Source of the DNA: Pseudomonadota bacterium
Lineage (GTDB): Bacteria > Pseudomonadota > Alphaproteobacteria > Rhodospirillales > 2-02-FULL-58-16
Direction of reading: 5' to 3'
DNA: 5,545 nucleotides
NCBI GenBank assembly: GCA_022567015.1
Contig: JADFHR010000207.1
Coordinates: forward strand, 1 to 5,545
The notes under the pieces: generated by a model
The model's database searches: none
The model's input: only the letters and a program-made list of their open reading frames with translations
What the model was told of the DNA's origin: nothing
Shown here: one piece after another, positions 1 to 5,403 of the stretch
Numbering within the stretch: position 1 is the stretch's first letter
Layout: each line of letters opens with the position of its first letter
Translations under genes and position numbers: made by a program

Positions 1-86
1 TTACCAAGGCTTTCGGACGGCGTCGCGCACGCTTCGCGATGCCCCGCATCGCCACAGCGCACGCTCCTAGCCGAAAGCCTTGGTAA
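1..86. repeat. Nested palindrome inside the left repeat
   Basis: TTACCAAGGCTTTCGG (1-16) is the exact reverse complement of 71-86, giving a 16-bp stem. Inside it GCGATGC (36-42) pairs with GCATCGC (46-52) around a CCC loop. The two arms between the stems carry the same 9-mer GCGCACGCT in direct orientation (25-33 and 57-65). The result would be a stem with an inner hairpin as RNA, or a cruciform as DNA. There is no U-run next to it, so it is not a standard intrinsic terminator. Confidence 0.85.
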
Positions 87-125
87 GCCGTCTCTATGGG
101 TCATGATCAGTGACCCTTGGTATTA
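1..125 (+). repeat. Left copy of a 125-bp inverted repeat (MITE/REP-like)
   Basis: This segment recurs as its reverse complement at 5404-5528, with 121 of 125 bases matching by hand alignment and no gaps. It begins with TTACCAAGG at base 1 and ends with CCTTGGTATTA, so its two ends are themselves inverted relatives. A further CCTTGGTAA lies at 79-86. No open reading frame of note lies inside, so it looks like a non-autonomous mobile repeat or palindromic intergenic repeat. Because the window starts on its first base, the true outer boundary on this side cannot be seen. The family name is not recognised. Confidence 0.9.
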
Positions 126-503
126 GGCGGCCGGTTCCGGGCGGGACGTTTCGTATGACCGGGATCCGTTTCCTGCCTTCTGCGGAAAGCCGGCCGTTTT
201 CCTACGGGCGTCGGCCCAGGTCGTGTCCCTCATAAACGAGAGTCGGGTCGGCGGCGGGGCGCCGATGTCGGCTGTAGAGCCAACACCGGTCGCAAATCCG
301 CGGGTTTGGACACTTCCGCGTGGAGCCATAGCGGACATGAGGAAGGAGGTTGTAGCCTGCAGCTTCCTCCATGATAACCTTGGTCCATGCATCGTCTTTT
401 TGCCGCTGTCATTTTTTATTATTTGCCACTTCGTTATGGGCTGACATCATCGGCGAGCCCAATCGCGAGTGTGGCGCTGCGCTGCCGTAGTGGTGGCATG
501 GTG
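126..503. other. Non-coding region left of the SEL1 gene
   Basis: No convincing gene is seen: the short frames here have no family resemblance and no ribosome binding site. The stretch holds a 7-bp inverted repeat GAGGAAG (339-345) / CTTCCTC (363-369). It also holds the motif GAGCCATAGCGGAC (323-336), the reverse complement of a degenerate GTCCGC-n2-TGGnTC motif that also appears near 1447-1460. CCTTGGT at 379-384 echoes the end motif of the flanking 125-bp repeat. A markedly AT-rich tract at about 395-425 is the most likely place for the SEL1 promoter. The segment looks like decayed repeat or insertion debris. Confidence 0.5.
395..425 (+). promoter_or_regulatory. AT-rich possible promoter for the SEL1 gene
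   Basis: TATTAT (417-422) is one base from the sigma-70 -10 consensus and sits in the only strongly AT-rich tract upstream of the SEL1 gene, about 80 bases before its start. No good -35 element is found at 16-18 bases spacing, so the call rests on the -10 match and base composition only. Confidence 0.25.
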
Positions 504-1307
504 ATGAAACGACTGCTCCTTTCAGGCATCTTATTGCTGACCGTTATGGTCAGTCCCTCTGGCTCGTTTGGTGTGGATTTCCAGAAGGGGATGGATGCTG
601 CGCAAAGAGGAGACTTTGCAACTGCGTTGAAGGAGTGGAAACCACTTGCCGAACAGGGAGATGCCCATACCCAGTACAACCTGGGTGTGATGTACCAAGA
701 AGGACGGGGGGTCGCCCAGGACTACAAGACTGCCGTCAAGTGGTACACCCGTGCTGCCGAACAAGGAATTGCCCATGCCCAGTTCAATCTGGGTGTGATG
801 TACAAAAATGGACTAGGTGTAACCCAGGACTACAAGACTGCCGTCAAGTGGTACACCCGTGCTGCCGAACAAGGAATTGCCCCTGCCCAGAACAATCTGG
901 GTCATATGTACCGTAAAGGACGGGGGGTCACCCGAAACTACAAGACCGCCGTCAAGTGGTACACCCGTGCTGCCGATCAGGAAGATGCCTCTGCCCAGAA
1001 CAATCTGGGTCATATGTACCAAAATGGAAAAGGCGTCCCGCAGGACCATGCTGAAGCGTTCAAGTGGTACCGTCTCGCCGCCAATCAGGGAGTTGCCGAT
1101 GCCCAGTTAAATCTGGGTGTGATGTACGGCAAAGGATACGGTGTTATGCAGGACTACACTCGTGCCCTTATGTGGTGGACTATTGCCGCTTCACAAGGGC
1201 ACGAGACTGCCAGGAAAAACCGAGACATTGTTGCCAAGAGAATGACGCCCGAGCAAATTGCCGAGGCCAAACGCCTGGCCCGTGATTGGAAGCCGAAAAA
1301 AGAGTGA
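504..1307 (+). CDS. Exported SEL1-like repeat (tetratricopeptide-type) protein
   Basis: The product is 267 residues. Residues 1-23 form a signal peptide: MKR, then a hydrophobic core LLLSGILLLTVMV, with likely cleavage after SFG, so it should act in the periplasm or at the surface. Residues 26-51 are a leading helical pair (AAQRGDFATALKEWKPLAEQ). Five complete 36-residue SEL1 repeats follow at 52-87, 88-123, 124-159, 160-195 and 196-231, each with the NLGxMYxxGxGV core and the AxxWYxxAAxQ helix. The tail 232-267 (MTPEQIAEAKRLARDW) is the usual end of short bacterial SEL1 proteins. SEL1 repeats form alpha-solenoid scaffolds that bind other proteins; the partner here is unknown. ATG 504 is preferred because GGTGG lies seven bases upstream; in-frame ATG 498 is possible. 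The frame is open back to 387, but a start there would bury the signal peptide. The gene is visibly poorer in GC than the genes to its right, which suggests transfer. Confidence 0.9.
   Translation: MKRLLLSGILLLTVMVSPSGSFGVDFQKGMDAAQRGDFATALKEWKPLAEQGDAHTQYNLGVMYQEGRGVAQDYKTAVKWYTRAAEQGIAHAQFNLGVMYKNGLGVTQDYKTAVKWYTRAAEQGIAPAQNNLGHMYRKGRGVTRNYKTAVKWYTRAADQEDASAQNNLGHMYQNGKGVPQDHAEAFKWYRLAANQGVADAQLNLGVMYGKGYGVMQDYTRALMWWTIAASQGHETARKNRDIVAKRMTPEQIAEAKRLARDWKPKKE
657..1196 (+). repeat. Five tandem 108-bp units encoding the SEL1 repeats
   Basis: Units run 657-764, 765-872, 873-980, 981-1088 and 1089-1196. The 64-base blocks beginning at 719 and 827 differ at one base only (CAT versus CCT near the end), and the third unit is also close. 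The last two are more diverged. This is the pattern of recent unit duplication or gene conversion within the first three repeats. Confidence 0.9.
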
Positions 1308-1598
1308 GCCGCGTCCCGCCTCGACCTCTACCACCGCCGCCAGCCCCATCGGAGGTAATTGGCGCATATGCCCTGCCCAAGATGCAATAGTCGCTAGGTT
1401 GATCCTGGCACGGTTTTTGAGAAGGGCTGATCCGGCTATCGCGAACGTCCGCCCTGGGTCAACCCCGCAAGTTCGCCGAGTGCGTTACGGTTGACCGGTG
1501 TGGACCCGTGAGCGGACATCGCCACTCGCAACACCGGTTAATGAGTTAATGACCCGGTCCGGCGCCGACGGGGCCCCGTTCCTCGACGCCGGTTCCCT
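1308..1598. other. Gap between two convergent genes
   Basis: No gene is supported here. An imperfect 11-bp inverted repeat, TTGACCGGTGT (1491-1501) with ACACCGGTTAA (1531-1541), has one G-T pair and a 29-base loop. It runs straight into two tandem copies of GTTAATGA (1537-1544, 1545-1552). A 12-bp perfect palindrome ACGGGGCCCCGT lies at 1568-1579. GTCCGC (1447-1452) and GCGGAC (1512-1517) are arms of a degenerate dispersed-repeat motif. The flanking genes face each other, so terminators are expected, but none of these structures has a U-run and none is called as one. Confidence 0.5.
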
Positions 1599-2390
1599 TC
1601 ACGCCGGTTTGACCGCCAGCAGGGCGATGCTCTTGACCCCCCACTTCTCCGCCGCGCCCCTGGCGTTGTCCGAGATGAACTCGTAGGGGCAGGGTTCCAC
1701 CCGCACCACGTCGAAGCCGGCCGCCGTGATCGTCGCCCGGTAATCGTCCTCCTGCATCGCCCCGCCGATGCAGGCGGCCCAGATGTCGGCGTCGCACGAC
1801 ACCGATTCGGGGAGCTGGCTTTCGGTGACGATATCCGAGATGGCAAGCCGCCCGCCCGGCCTCAGAATGCGCGCCGCCTCACGGAATACGGCGGCCTTGT
1901 CCGGCGACAGATTGATGACGCCGTTGCTGATCACCACGTCGACGCTGGCATCGGCACTGGATACGTCCTCGATGTAGCCTTTCCGGTAGGTGACGTTGGT
2001 GAAGCCGGCCTCGTCGCGCAGGCGTTCCGCCTTGGCCCGTTGTTCGTCGGTCATGTCGACCCCGATGACCTTGCCGCCGGGGCCCACTTTCAGGGCGGCA
2101 ATGAAGGTGTCGGTCCCGGAGCCGCTGCCCAGGTCGAGCACCGTCTCGCCTTCTTGGAGGTCGGCAAGGTGGAAATAGTACCCAACGCCGGCAAACGACT
2201 CCACGGCCTCCGCCGGAACACGGTCCAGGTCCTCCGCCGGATAGCCGAGTCTCTCGGTCAATCCCCGGCCCATCTCGAAGTGAAATTCCCCGTGTGGATC
2301 AACCGCAACCTTGCGGTACATCTCCTTCACCTGGATTTCCAGGGATCTCTTGTCCAGTTCCTGTTTTTTCGGCGCGGTTTGTGTGGTCAT
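1599..2390 (-). CDS. SAM-dependent methyltransferase, ArsM-like but lacking two arsenic-site cysteines
   Basis: The product is 263 residues with a class I Rossmann methyltransferase fold: motif I VLDLGSGSG at 84-92, the acidic strand end VIGVDMT at 108-114, SNGVINLSPDK at 155-165 and LRPGGRLAISD at 176-186. The sequence around these motifs follows arsenite methyltransferase (ArsM), which methylates As(III) through three cysteines. Only one equivalent remains: C207 in WAACIGGA. The cysteine normally found in GCG before motif I is V69 (GVG), and the one in SNCVINL is G157. The N-terminal CC pair of ArsM is also absent. So it is probably a related small-molecule methyltransferase of unknown substrate; automatic pipelines may still label it arsenite methyltransferase. 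ATG at 2390 is preceded by a good AGGGAG site about six bases away. No arsR or other ars gene is adjacent. It is a cytoplasmic enzyme and looks monocistronic. Confidence 0.88.
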   Translation of the reverse strand: MTTQTAPKKQELDKRSLEIQVKEMYRKVAVDPHGEFHFEMGRGLTERLGYPAEDLDRVPAEAVESFAGVGYYFHLADLQEGETVLDLGSGSGTDTFIAALKVGPGGKVIGVDMTDEQRAKAERLRDEAGFTNVTYRKGYIEDVSSADASVDVVISNGVINLSPDKAAVFREAARILRPGGRLAISDIVTESQLPESVSCDADIWAACIGGAMQEDDYRATITAAGFDVVRVEPCPYEFISDNARGAAEKWGVKSIALLAVKPA

Positions 2391-2480
2391 GGTGCTCCCT
2401 CTCGTTCGCCCGGGTGCGCTTTCGACAGATTTTTCCGGCGCCCGAGCCGGTGGTTGCCGTTGCCGGTCAGGGCGCCGCCC

Positions 2481-2510
2481 ACTTTAGCATCGATCGGCCG
2501 CGATCCCCAA
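2481..2510 (-). promoter_or_regulatory. Possible promoter for the methyltransferase gene
   Basis: On the minus strand TTGGGG (2510-2505) and TAAAGT (2486-2481) are spaced by 18 bases, and TG precedes the -10-like hexamer two positions earlier, as in extended -10 promoters. The match is partial and would leave a leader of about 85 bases before the ATG at 2390. Confidence 0.25.
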
Positions 2511-2551
2511 GGGCCGGCCCACGCGCGTGGTTTTTTTCGAAGCAATGGCCA

Positions 2552-2572
2552 AATATCGGCTAATATCGATCG
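2552..2572 (+). promoter_or_regulatory. Possible promoter and operator for the membrane paralogue pair
   Basis: TAATAT (2561-2566) is a plausible -10 element about 44 bases upstream of the ATG at 2610, with only a weak -35 region in front of it. AATATCG occurs twice, at 2552-2558 and 2562-2568, ten bases apart. That is one helical turn, as expected for a tandem half-site bound by a regulator. The second copy continues into the palindrome CGATCG. Confidence 0.3.
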
Positions 2573-2586
2573 AAGGGAAGGATGAT

Positions 2587-2607
2587 CGTCTCACAACCGG
2601 GGAGACG
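2587..2607 (+). promoter_or_regulatory. Hairpin covering the ribosome binding site of the gene at 2610
   Basis: CGTCTC (2587-2592) pairs with GAGACG (2602-2607) around a nine-base loop. The Shine-Dalgarno sequence GGGGAGA (2599-2605) lies in the loop end and 3' arm, directly before the ATG at 2610. Folding would partly occlude the ribosome binding site and could tune translation of the first paralogue. The stem is six pairs, extendable by one G-U pair. Confidence 0.4.
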
Positions 2608-2609
2608 GC

Positions 2610-3125
2610 ATGAACATGATGTGGCCCCCGGCCCCCTCGGACGGCGGCGCCGTGGTGGCCGCGGCCGAGGCGCTGGGCATTGGCGAATACGATTTCTTCC
2701 GCCTGGGTTTTCGGCGCTGGTCGGGACGCGAGCCCGGCGGGAAAGCGCTGGAACGGGTCTTCGCCGCCTATATGTTCCACCAACGCGTGCCGCCCTGTGT
2801 CCGCCATCTCAGCCGTGAAGTCCTAAAGCTCAAGGGATCAGGCACCCTCGATCCCGGCGCCTTCGGCATCGCGGCGTTCGAACGGCGCCAGCCCCTGCCG
2901 CGATTGGGCCGGTTTTCCTGGCGTCTTGCCGCGGGGGCGATCATTGTCCTTTTTCTGATGTCCCTGGACGTGAGTTATATGCGGGACCGGTCCATTCCGC
3001 TCGGGTGCCCGGGCGCTACGGGGTCCATGTTCTTCGACCGGCTGGGCGCCTTTTTCATTGGCGGGGCGGAGCGCGCCTGCCCGGAGTTCGCCTATCCCGG
3101 CACCGAGGACGCGCAGAAGCCTTGA
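2610..3125 (+). CDS. Single-pass membrane protein of unknown family, paralogue 1
   Basis: The product is 171 residues and the family is not recognised. The N-terminal half (about 1-100) is a soluble, helix-rich domain with RLGFRRWSGR (31-40) and ERVFAAYMF (48-56). Residues 104-120 form one transmembrane helix (LAAGAIIVLFLMSL). Basic residues concentrate before it (RHLSREVLKLK, ERRQPLPRLGRFSWR), so the N-terminus is probably cytoplasmic and the 50-residue tail periplasmic. The tail has C133 and C157, which align with cysteines in the neighbour. ATG 2610 has a strong GGGGAG site five bases upstream. The next gene starts 13 bases after its stop and is a paralogue: 58 of 164 aligned positions are identical without any gap, by hand count. 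The pair looks like an old tandem duplication kept as two subunits or two variants. No enzyme motif is visible, so no function is proposed. Confidence 0.82.
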   Translation: MNMMWPPAPSDGGAVVAAAEALGIGEYDFFRLGFRRWSGREPGGKALERVFAAYMFHQRVPPCVRHLSREVLKLKGSGTLDPGAFGIAAFERRQPLPRLGRFSWRLAAGAIIVLFLMSLDVSYMRDRSIPLGCPGATGSMFFDRLGAFFIGGAERACPEFAYPGTEDAQKP

Positions 3126-3138
3126 ACTAAGGGGCGCT

Positions 3139-3633
3139 ATGGGTTTTGTCGACGCCAAGATTCCCGATGACTGCAACGCGGTGCTCGACGCCGCGGCGAT
3201 CCTCGACATGCGCGAGATCGACTTGTTCCGCCTCGCCTTCCGCCGCTGGTTCGGCCGGGATGTCGGGGACTCCGAGATCGAGCGCGTCTTTGCCGCGTAT
3301 ATGTTCCAAAATATCGTGCCGCTGTGGGCGCGCCATTTCGCCCGCCACGTCCTGGCGCGGGCCGCCGAGGGCCGCCTGGACGCGGCCGAACTCGGCGCCC
3401 TCAAGTACACGCGCCCACCGCTGCCACCCCGTCACGGCCGGTTTTACGTCGGTATCACGGCGGCGTTGATGGTGCTCTATTGCGTGGCGTTGCTGAACAT
3501 CAGCTACGACCCCGGGACGTCCGCCCCCATGCCCTGTTATGGCGGGCCCGGGTTCAGGTTCCTCTCCGACATGGCGCACGCCGTCAGCGGCAAGGAGCCG
3601 CCGTCGTGCGATGCCGTGAAGGACCTTCGCTGA
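3139..3633 (+). CDS. Single-pass membrane protein of unknown family, paralogue 2
   Basis: The product is 164 residues, paralogous along its whole length to the gene just upstream. The shared blocks lie at the same residue numbers: RLAFRRWFGR (31-40), ERVFAAYMF (48-56), VP then R-H (60-66), GRF (100-102), SY (122-123), C133 and C157. A transmembrane helix spans about 103-120 (YVGITAALMVLYCVALL). Topology is probably N-in with a periplasmic tail in which C133 and C157 could form a disulfide. ATG 3139 is chosen because AAGGGG lies five bases upstream; the frame stays open to a TTG at 3058, which would overlap the previous gene and lacks such a site. The 13-base gap implies co-transcription with paralogue 1. 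The function is unknown, and a homo- or hetero-oligomeric membrane complex is only an inference from the pairing. Confidence 0.82.
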   Translation: MGFVDAKIPDDCNAVLDAAAILDMREIDLFRLAFRRWFGRDVGDSEIERVFAAYMFQNIVPLWARHFARHVLARAAEGRLDAAELGALKYTRPPLPPRHGRFYVGITAALMVLYCVALLNISYDPGTSAPMPCYGGPGFRFLSDMAHAVSGKEPPSCDAVKDLR

Positions 3634-3686
3634 TCCCTACTCGACAAACCATCGCTCCCCATTCCAAGCTCTCCGAGGGACGCCAC

Positions 3687-3881
3687 ATGACCGGACGCCT
3701 CATCGACAGGATCGAGCACTTCCGCCGCATCGCCATCGGTTACGACAAAACCGCCCAGGCCTTCCGGTCCATGACCCGCAGCGCCCGCGGGATGGTCCGG
3801 CTCGGGTGTTTGTCCACAGGACCTGAATTCCCCGACCTTGCGCCGCCGGCAATCGAATTTCGGCCGTGGTCCGCCGCATGA
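3687..3881 (+). pseudogene. IS5-type transposase C-terminal remnant, or small leader ORF
   Basis: The 64-residue frame begins MTGRLIDRIEHFRRIAIGYDKTAQAF. This closely follows the C-terminal block of many IS5-family (DDE) transposases, where an ER-RIKHFRRIATRYDKTARNF segment carries the last catalytic glutamate region. The rest of the transposase is missing upstream, so it cannot transpose. Past residue 30 the similarity fades, and the sequence around 3808-3825 (TTTGTCCACAGGACCTGA) may be a decayed element end. Oddly, the frame has its own ATG with GAGGGA six bases upstream, and its TGA overlaps the SGNH start as ATGA (3878-3881). It could therefore be translated as a coupling leader for the next gene. 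The family match is from memory of the conserved block, not from a search. Confidence 0.5.
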
Positions 3882-5305
3882 CGTTGCGCCGCCTTCTTCA
3901 TTCCGGGGCCTTCGATGGCGCCGTCATCGTGGCGGCGGCGTCGGTGTTCTTCGCACTGCTGGCCCTCAACGTGGTGAACCATGCGTTCTACACGGGCACC
4001 GCCTGGAGCATGGTCTACTTCTACGGCGTGCCGGCCGGCGTCGCGCTGGCGATACTCCTCAGCCTCCTGCTTCCGCGGACGTGGCGCCAGGTCATCGCCC
4101 TCTGCTTCGTCGCCGTGGTGCCTGCCGTTTACGGCGCCGAGCTGTATCTCACCCTCCGCCATCCGCAGTCGGCGGGACAGCCCGACGGCGGCGCCGCCTA
4201 TGACCGGCGGACGAAGCTGGAGGTGATCCGCGACCTGCGGCGCCAGGGCATCGACGCGTACCCGGCCATGCGGGCGAAATCCATGCTCGTGCCCGAGGGT
4301 ACGGAGCACATGGTTTCGGCTTTGGCCGTGGACGGAGAGCGGGTCCTGCCCCTGGCCAACGTGCCCGGAAAGAGGATCGTCTCCTGCAACGAGACCGGTG
4401 CGTGGATGACCTTCGACAGCGACCGCTATGGCTTCAACAATCCGCCGGGTCAGTGGAGCCGCGCCCCCGGCAAGATCGCCATGGTCGGCGATTCCTTCGC
4501 CCAGGGCGACTGCCACATGCGCGCCGGGGAGACCATCGCGGCGCGGCTGCGGGCCCGGTTCGGCGGCGTCGTCAACCTGGGAACCGCGGGTTTCGGCCCC
4601 CTCTCCGAGCTGGCGTCGGTCAAGGAGTACCTGCCGTCCCTGCGGCCGGACACGGTGCTCTGGTTCTTCTACGAGGGCAACGACCTGACCAAGGACCTGC
4701 CGGCCGAGCGGCGCTCGGAAACCCTGATGGCATATCTGAACGGGCGATTCACACAGGACCTGATCGGGCGCAACCAAGCGGTCTCGGCCGCATTCGAGGG
4801 TTACCTCGACGACCGGCTGAGCGAGGCCATGGGCCGGGTCGACGACCCCAACGAGGCCCTCTTCGATTTCCTTGAACTCTACCGCCTGCGCCAGGTGTTC
4901 GGGCTCGACGCCGTGTCCCTCGGCATCTTCGCCACCGACCTCGAGCAGGATCTCGCCGTCTTCCGCGCCGCTCTCGCCGAGGCCAGGCGGACCGTGGAAT
5001 CCTGGGGGGGCATGCTGTCGTTCGTCTACCTGCCCAGCAGTGCCCGGTACTTCGCCGCCCCGGTCAACGGCCGGATCCGCGATTTCATCAGGACGCGGGT
5101 GCTTGACATCGTCCGCGACATGGGCATCGCCCTCATCGACGTCGAGGCCGCTTTCGCCGCCAGCCCGGACCCGCGACGGCTGTTCGTCTATGCGGGCTCC
5201 CACTACAACGGCGAGGGCTACGCGGTGACCGCCAGGGCGGTGGCCCGGCGCCTGCTCTCCGACCGGCGCGCCGGATCGGCAAAGCCTCGCGCCGCGGCGG
5301 AGTGA
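3878..5305 (+). CDS. Membrane-anchored SGNH/GDSL-family hydrolase
   Basis: The product is 475 residues from ATG 3878, or 479 from GTG 3866. Neither start has a clear Shine-Dalgarno, but ATG 3878 overlaps the preceding stop as ATGA, which favours translational coupling. Three hydrophobic helices come first (about 14-35, 45-66 and 73-90), then a large domain that should lie outside the cytoplasm. SGNH blocks are clear: MVGDSFAQGDC with nucleophile S206, NLGTAGFG with oxyanion glycine G238, FYEGNDL with G267 and N268, and SHYNGEGY with catalytic H442. The usual acidic residue two or three positions before the histidine is replaced by A439/G440. Family members remove or transfer acyl groups, often acetyl, on polysaccharides, peptidoglycan or lipids; the membrane anchor suggests envelope or exopolysaccharide modification, but the substrate is inferred. 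A 549-codon frame on the opposite strand is its antisense shadow. Confidence 0.88.
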   Translation: MTLRRLLHSGAFDGAVIVAAASVFFALLALNVVNHAFYTGTAWSMVYFYGVPAGVALAILLSLLLPRTWRQVIALCFVAVVPAVYGAELYLTLRHPQSAGQPDGGAAYDRRTKLEVIRDLRRQGIDAYPAMRAKSMLVPEGTEHMVSALAVDGERVLPLANVPGKRIVSCNETGAWMTFDSDRYGFNNPPGQWSRAPGKIAMVGDSFAQGDCHMRAGETIAARLRARFGGVVNLGTAGFGPLSELASVKEYLPSLRPDTVLWFFYEGNDLTKDLPAERRSETLMAYLNGRFTQDLIGRNQAVSAAFEGYLDDRLSEAMGRVDDPNEALFDFLELYRLRQVFGLDAVSLGIFATDLEQDLAVFRAALAEARRTVESWGGMLSFVYLPSSARYFAAPVNGRIRDFIRTRVLDIVRDMGIALIDVEAAFAASPDPRRLFVYAGSHYNGEGYAVTARAVARRLLSDRRAGSAKPRAAAE

Positions 5306-5328
5306 AGGGCCCCAGACCCGTATTTCCC

Positions 5329-5348
5329 GGCGGTGAACGGCCGCCCCT
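5329..5348 (+). terminator. Weak possible terminator after the SGNH gene
   Basis: GGCGG (5329-5333) pairs with CCGCC (5341-5345) around a seven-base loop, followed by CCTTT. It lies 24 bases after the stop codon, where a terminator would be expected. The stem is short and the U-run minimal, so the call is tentative. Confidence 0.3.
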
Positions 5349-5403
5349 TTGCGCTGGTGCGCCACCAAGCGTTCGTGGTATCTGCACACAGCTTAGGGGA
5401 AGC

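Noticed and set aside
1..125. Terminal repeat as a CRISPR repeat, att site or tRNA-like RNA
   Set aside because: There is no spacer array, integrase, or tRNA acceptor/anticodon pattern, and two inverted copies with nested stems fit a palindromic mobile repeat better.
123..412. Two overlapping minus-strand frames of 89 and 60 codons left of the SEL1 gene
   Set aside because: They have no family resemblance, no convincing ribosome binding site and low-complexity composition, and the first runs into the end of the 125-bp repeat. The region is treated as non-coding.
387..503. N-terminal extension of the SEL1 protein starting at ATG 387
   Set aside because: It would place 39 residues before a standard signal peptide and cover the only AT-rich promoter-like tract. 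ATG 504 has the better upstream site.
1368..1397. Short frame MPCPRCNSR, like the zinc-ribbon start of some IS transposases
   Set aside because: It stops after nine codons, and no continuation of a zinc ribbon is seen in any plus-strand frame. Nine residues are too few to call a remnant.
1568..1579. Perfect palindrome ACGGGGCCCCGT just past the methyltransferase stop codon, as a terminator
   Set aside because: It has no loop and no U-run on either strand. A 12-bp GC palindrome is unremarkable in DNA this rich in GC.
2519..2537. CCACGCGCGTGG followed by seven T residues, resembling an intrinsic terminator
   Set aside because: The palindrome leaves only a four-base-pair stem with a GCGC loop, and no plus-strand gene ends upstream; the methyltransferase is transcribed away from it.
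3058..3138. TTG start for the second paralogue, overlapping the first
   Set aside because: It adds 27 residues of Arg/Pro-rich sequence absent from paralogue 1, whereas ATG 3139 has AAGGGG at ideal spacing and gives an ungapped alignment from residue 1.
3740..5389. A 549-codon open frame on the minus strand opposite the SGNH gene
   Set aside because: It is rich in Arg, Gly, His and Pro with no recognisable domain, which is typical of the antisense of a high-GC gene. The plus-strand frame has clear SGNH motifs and membrane helices.
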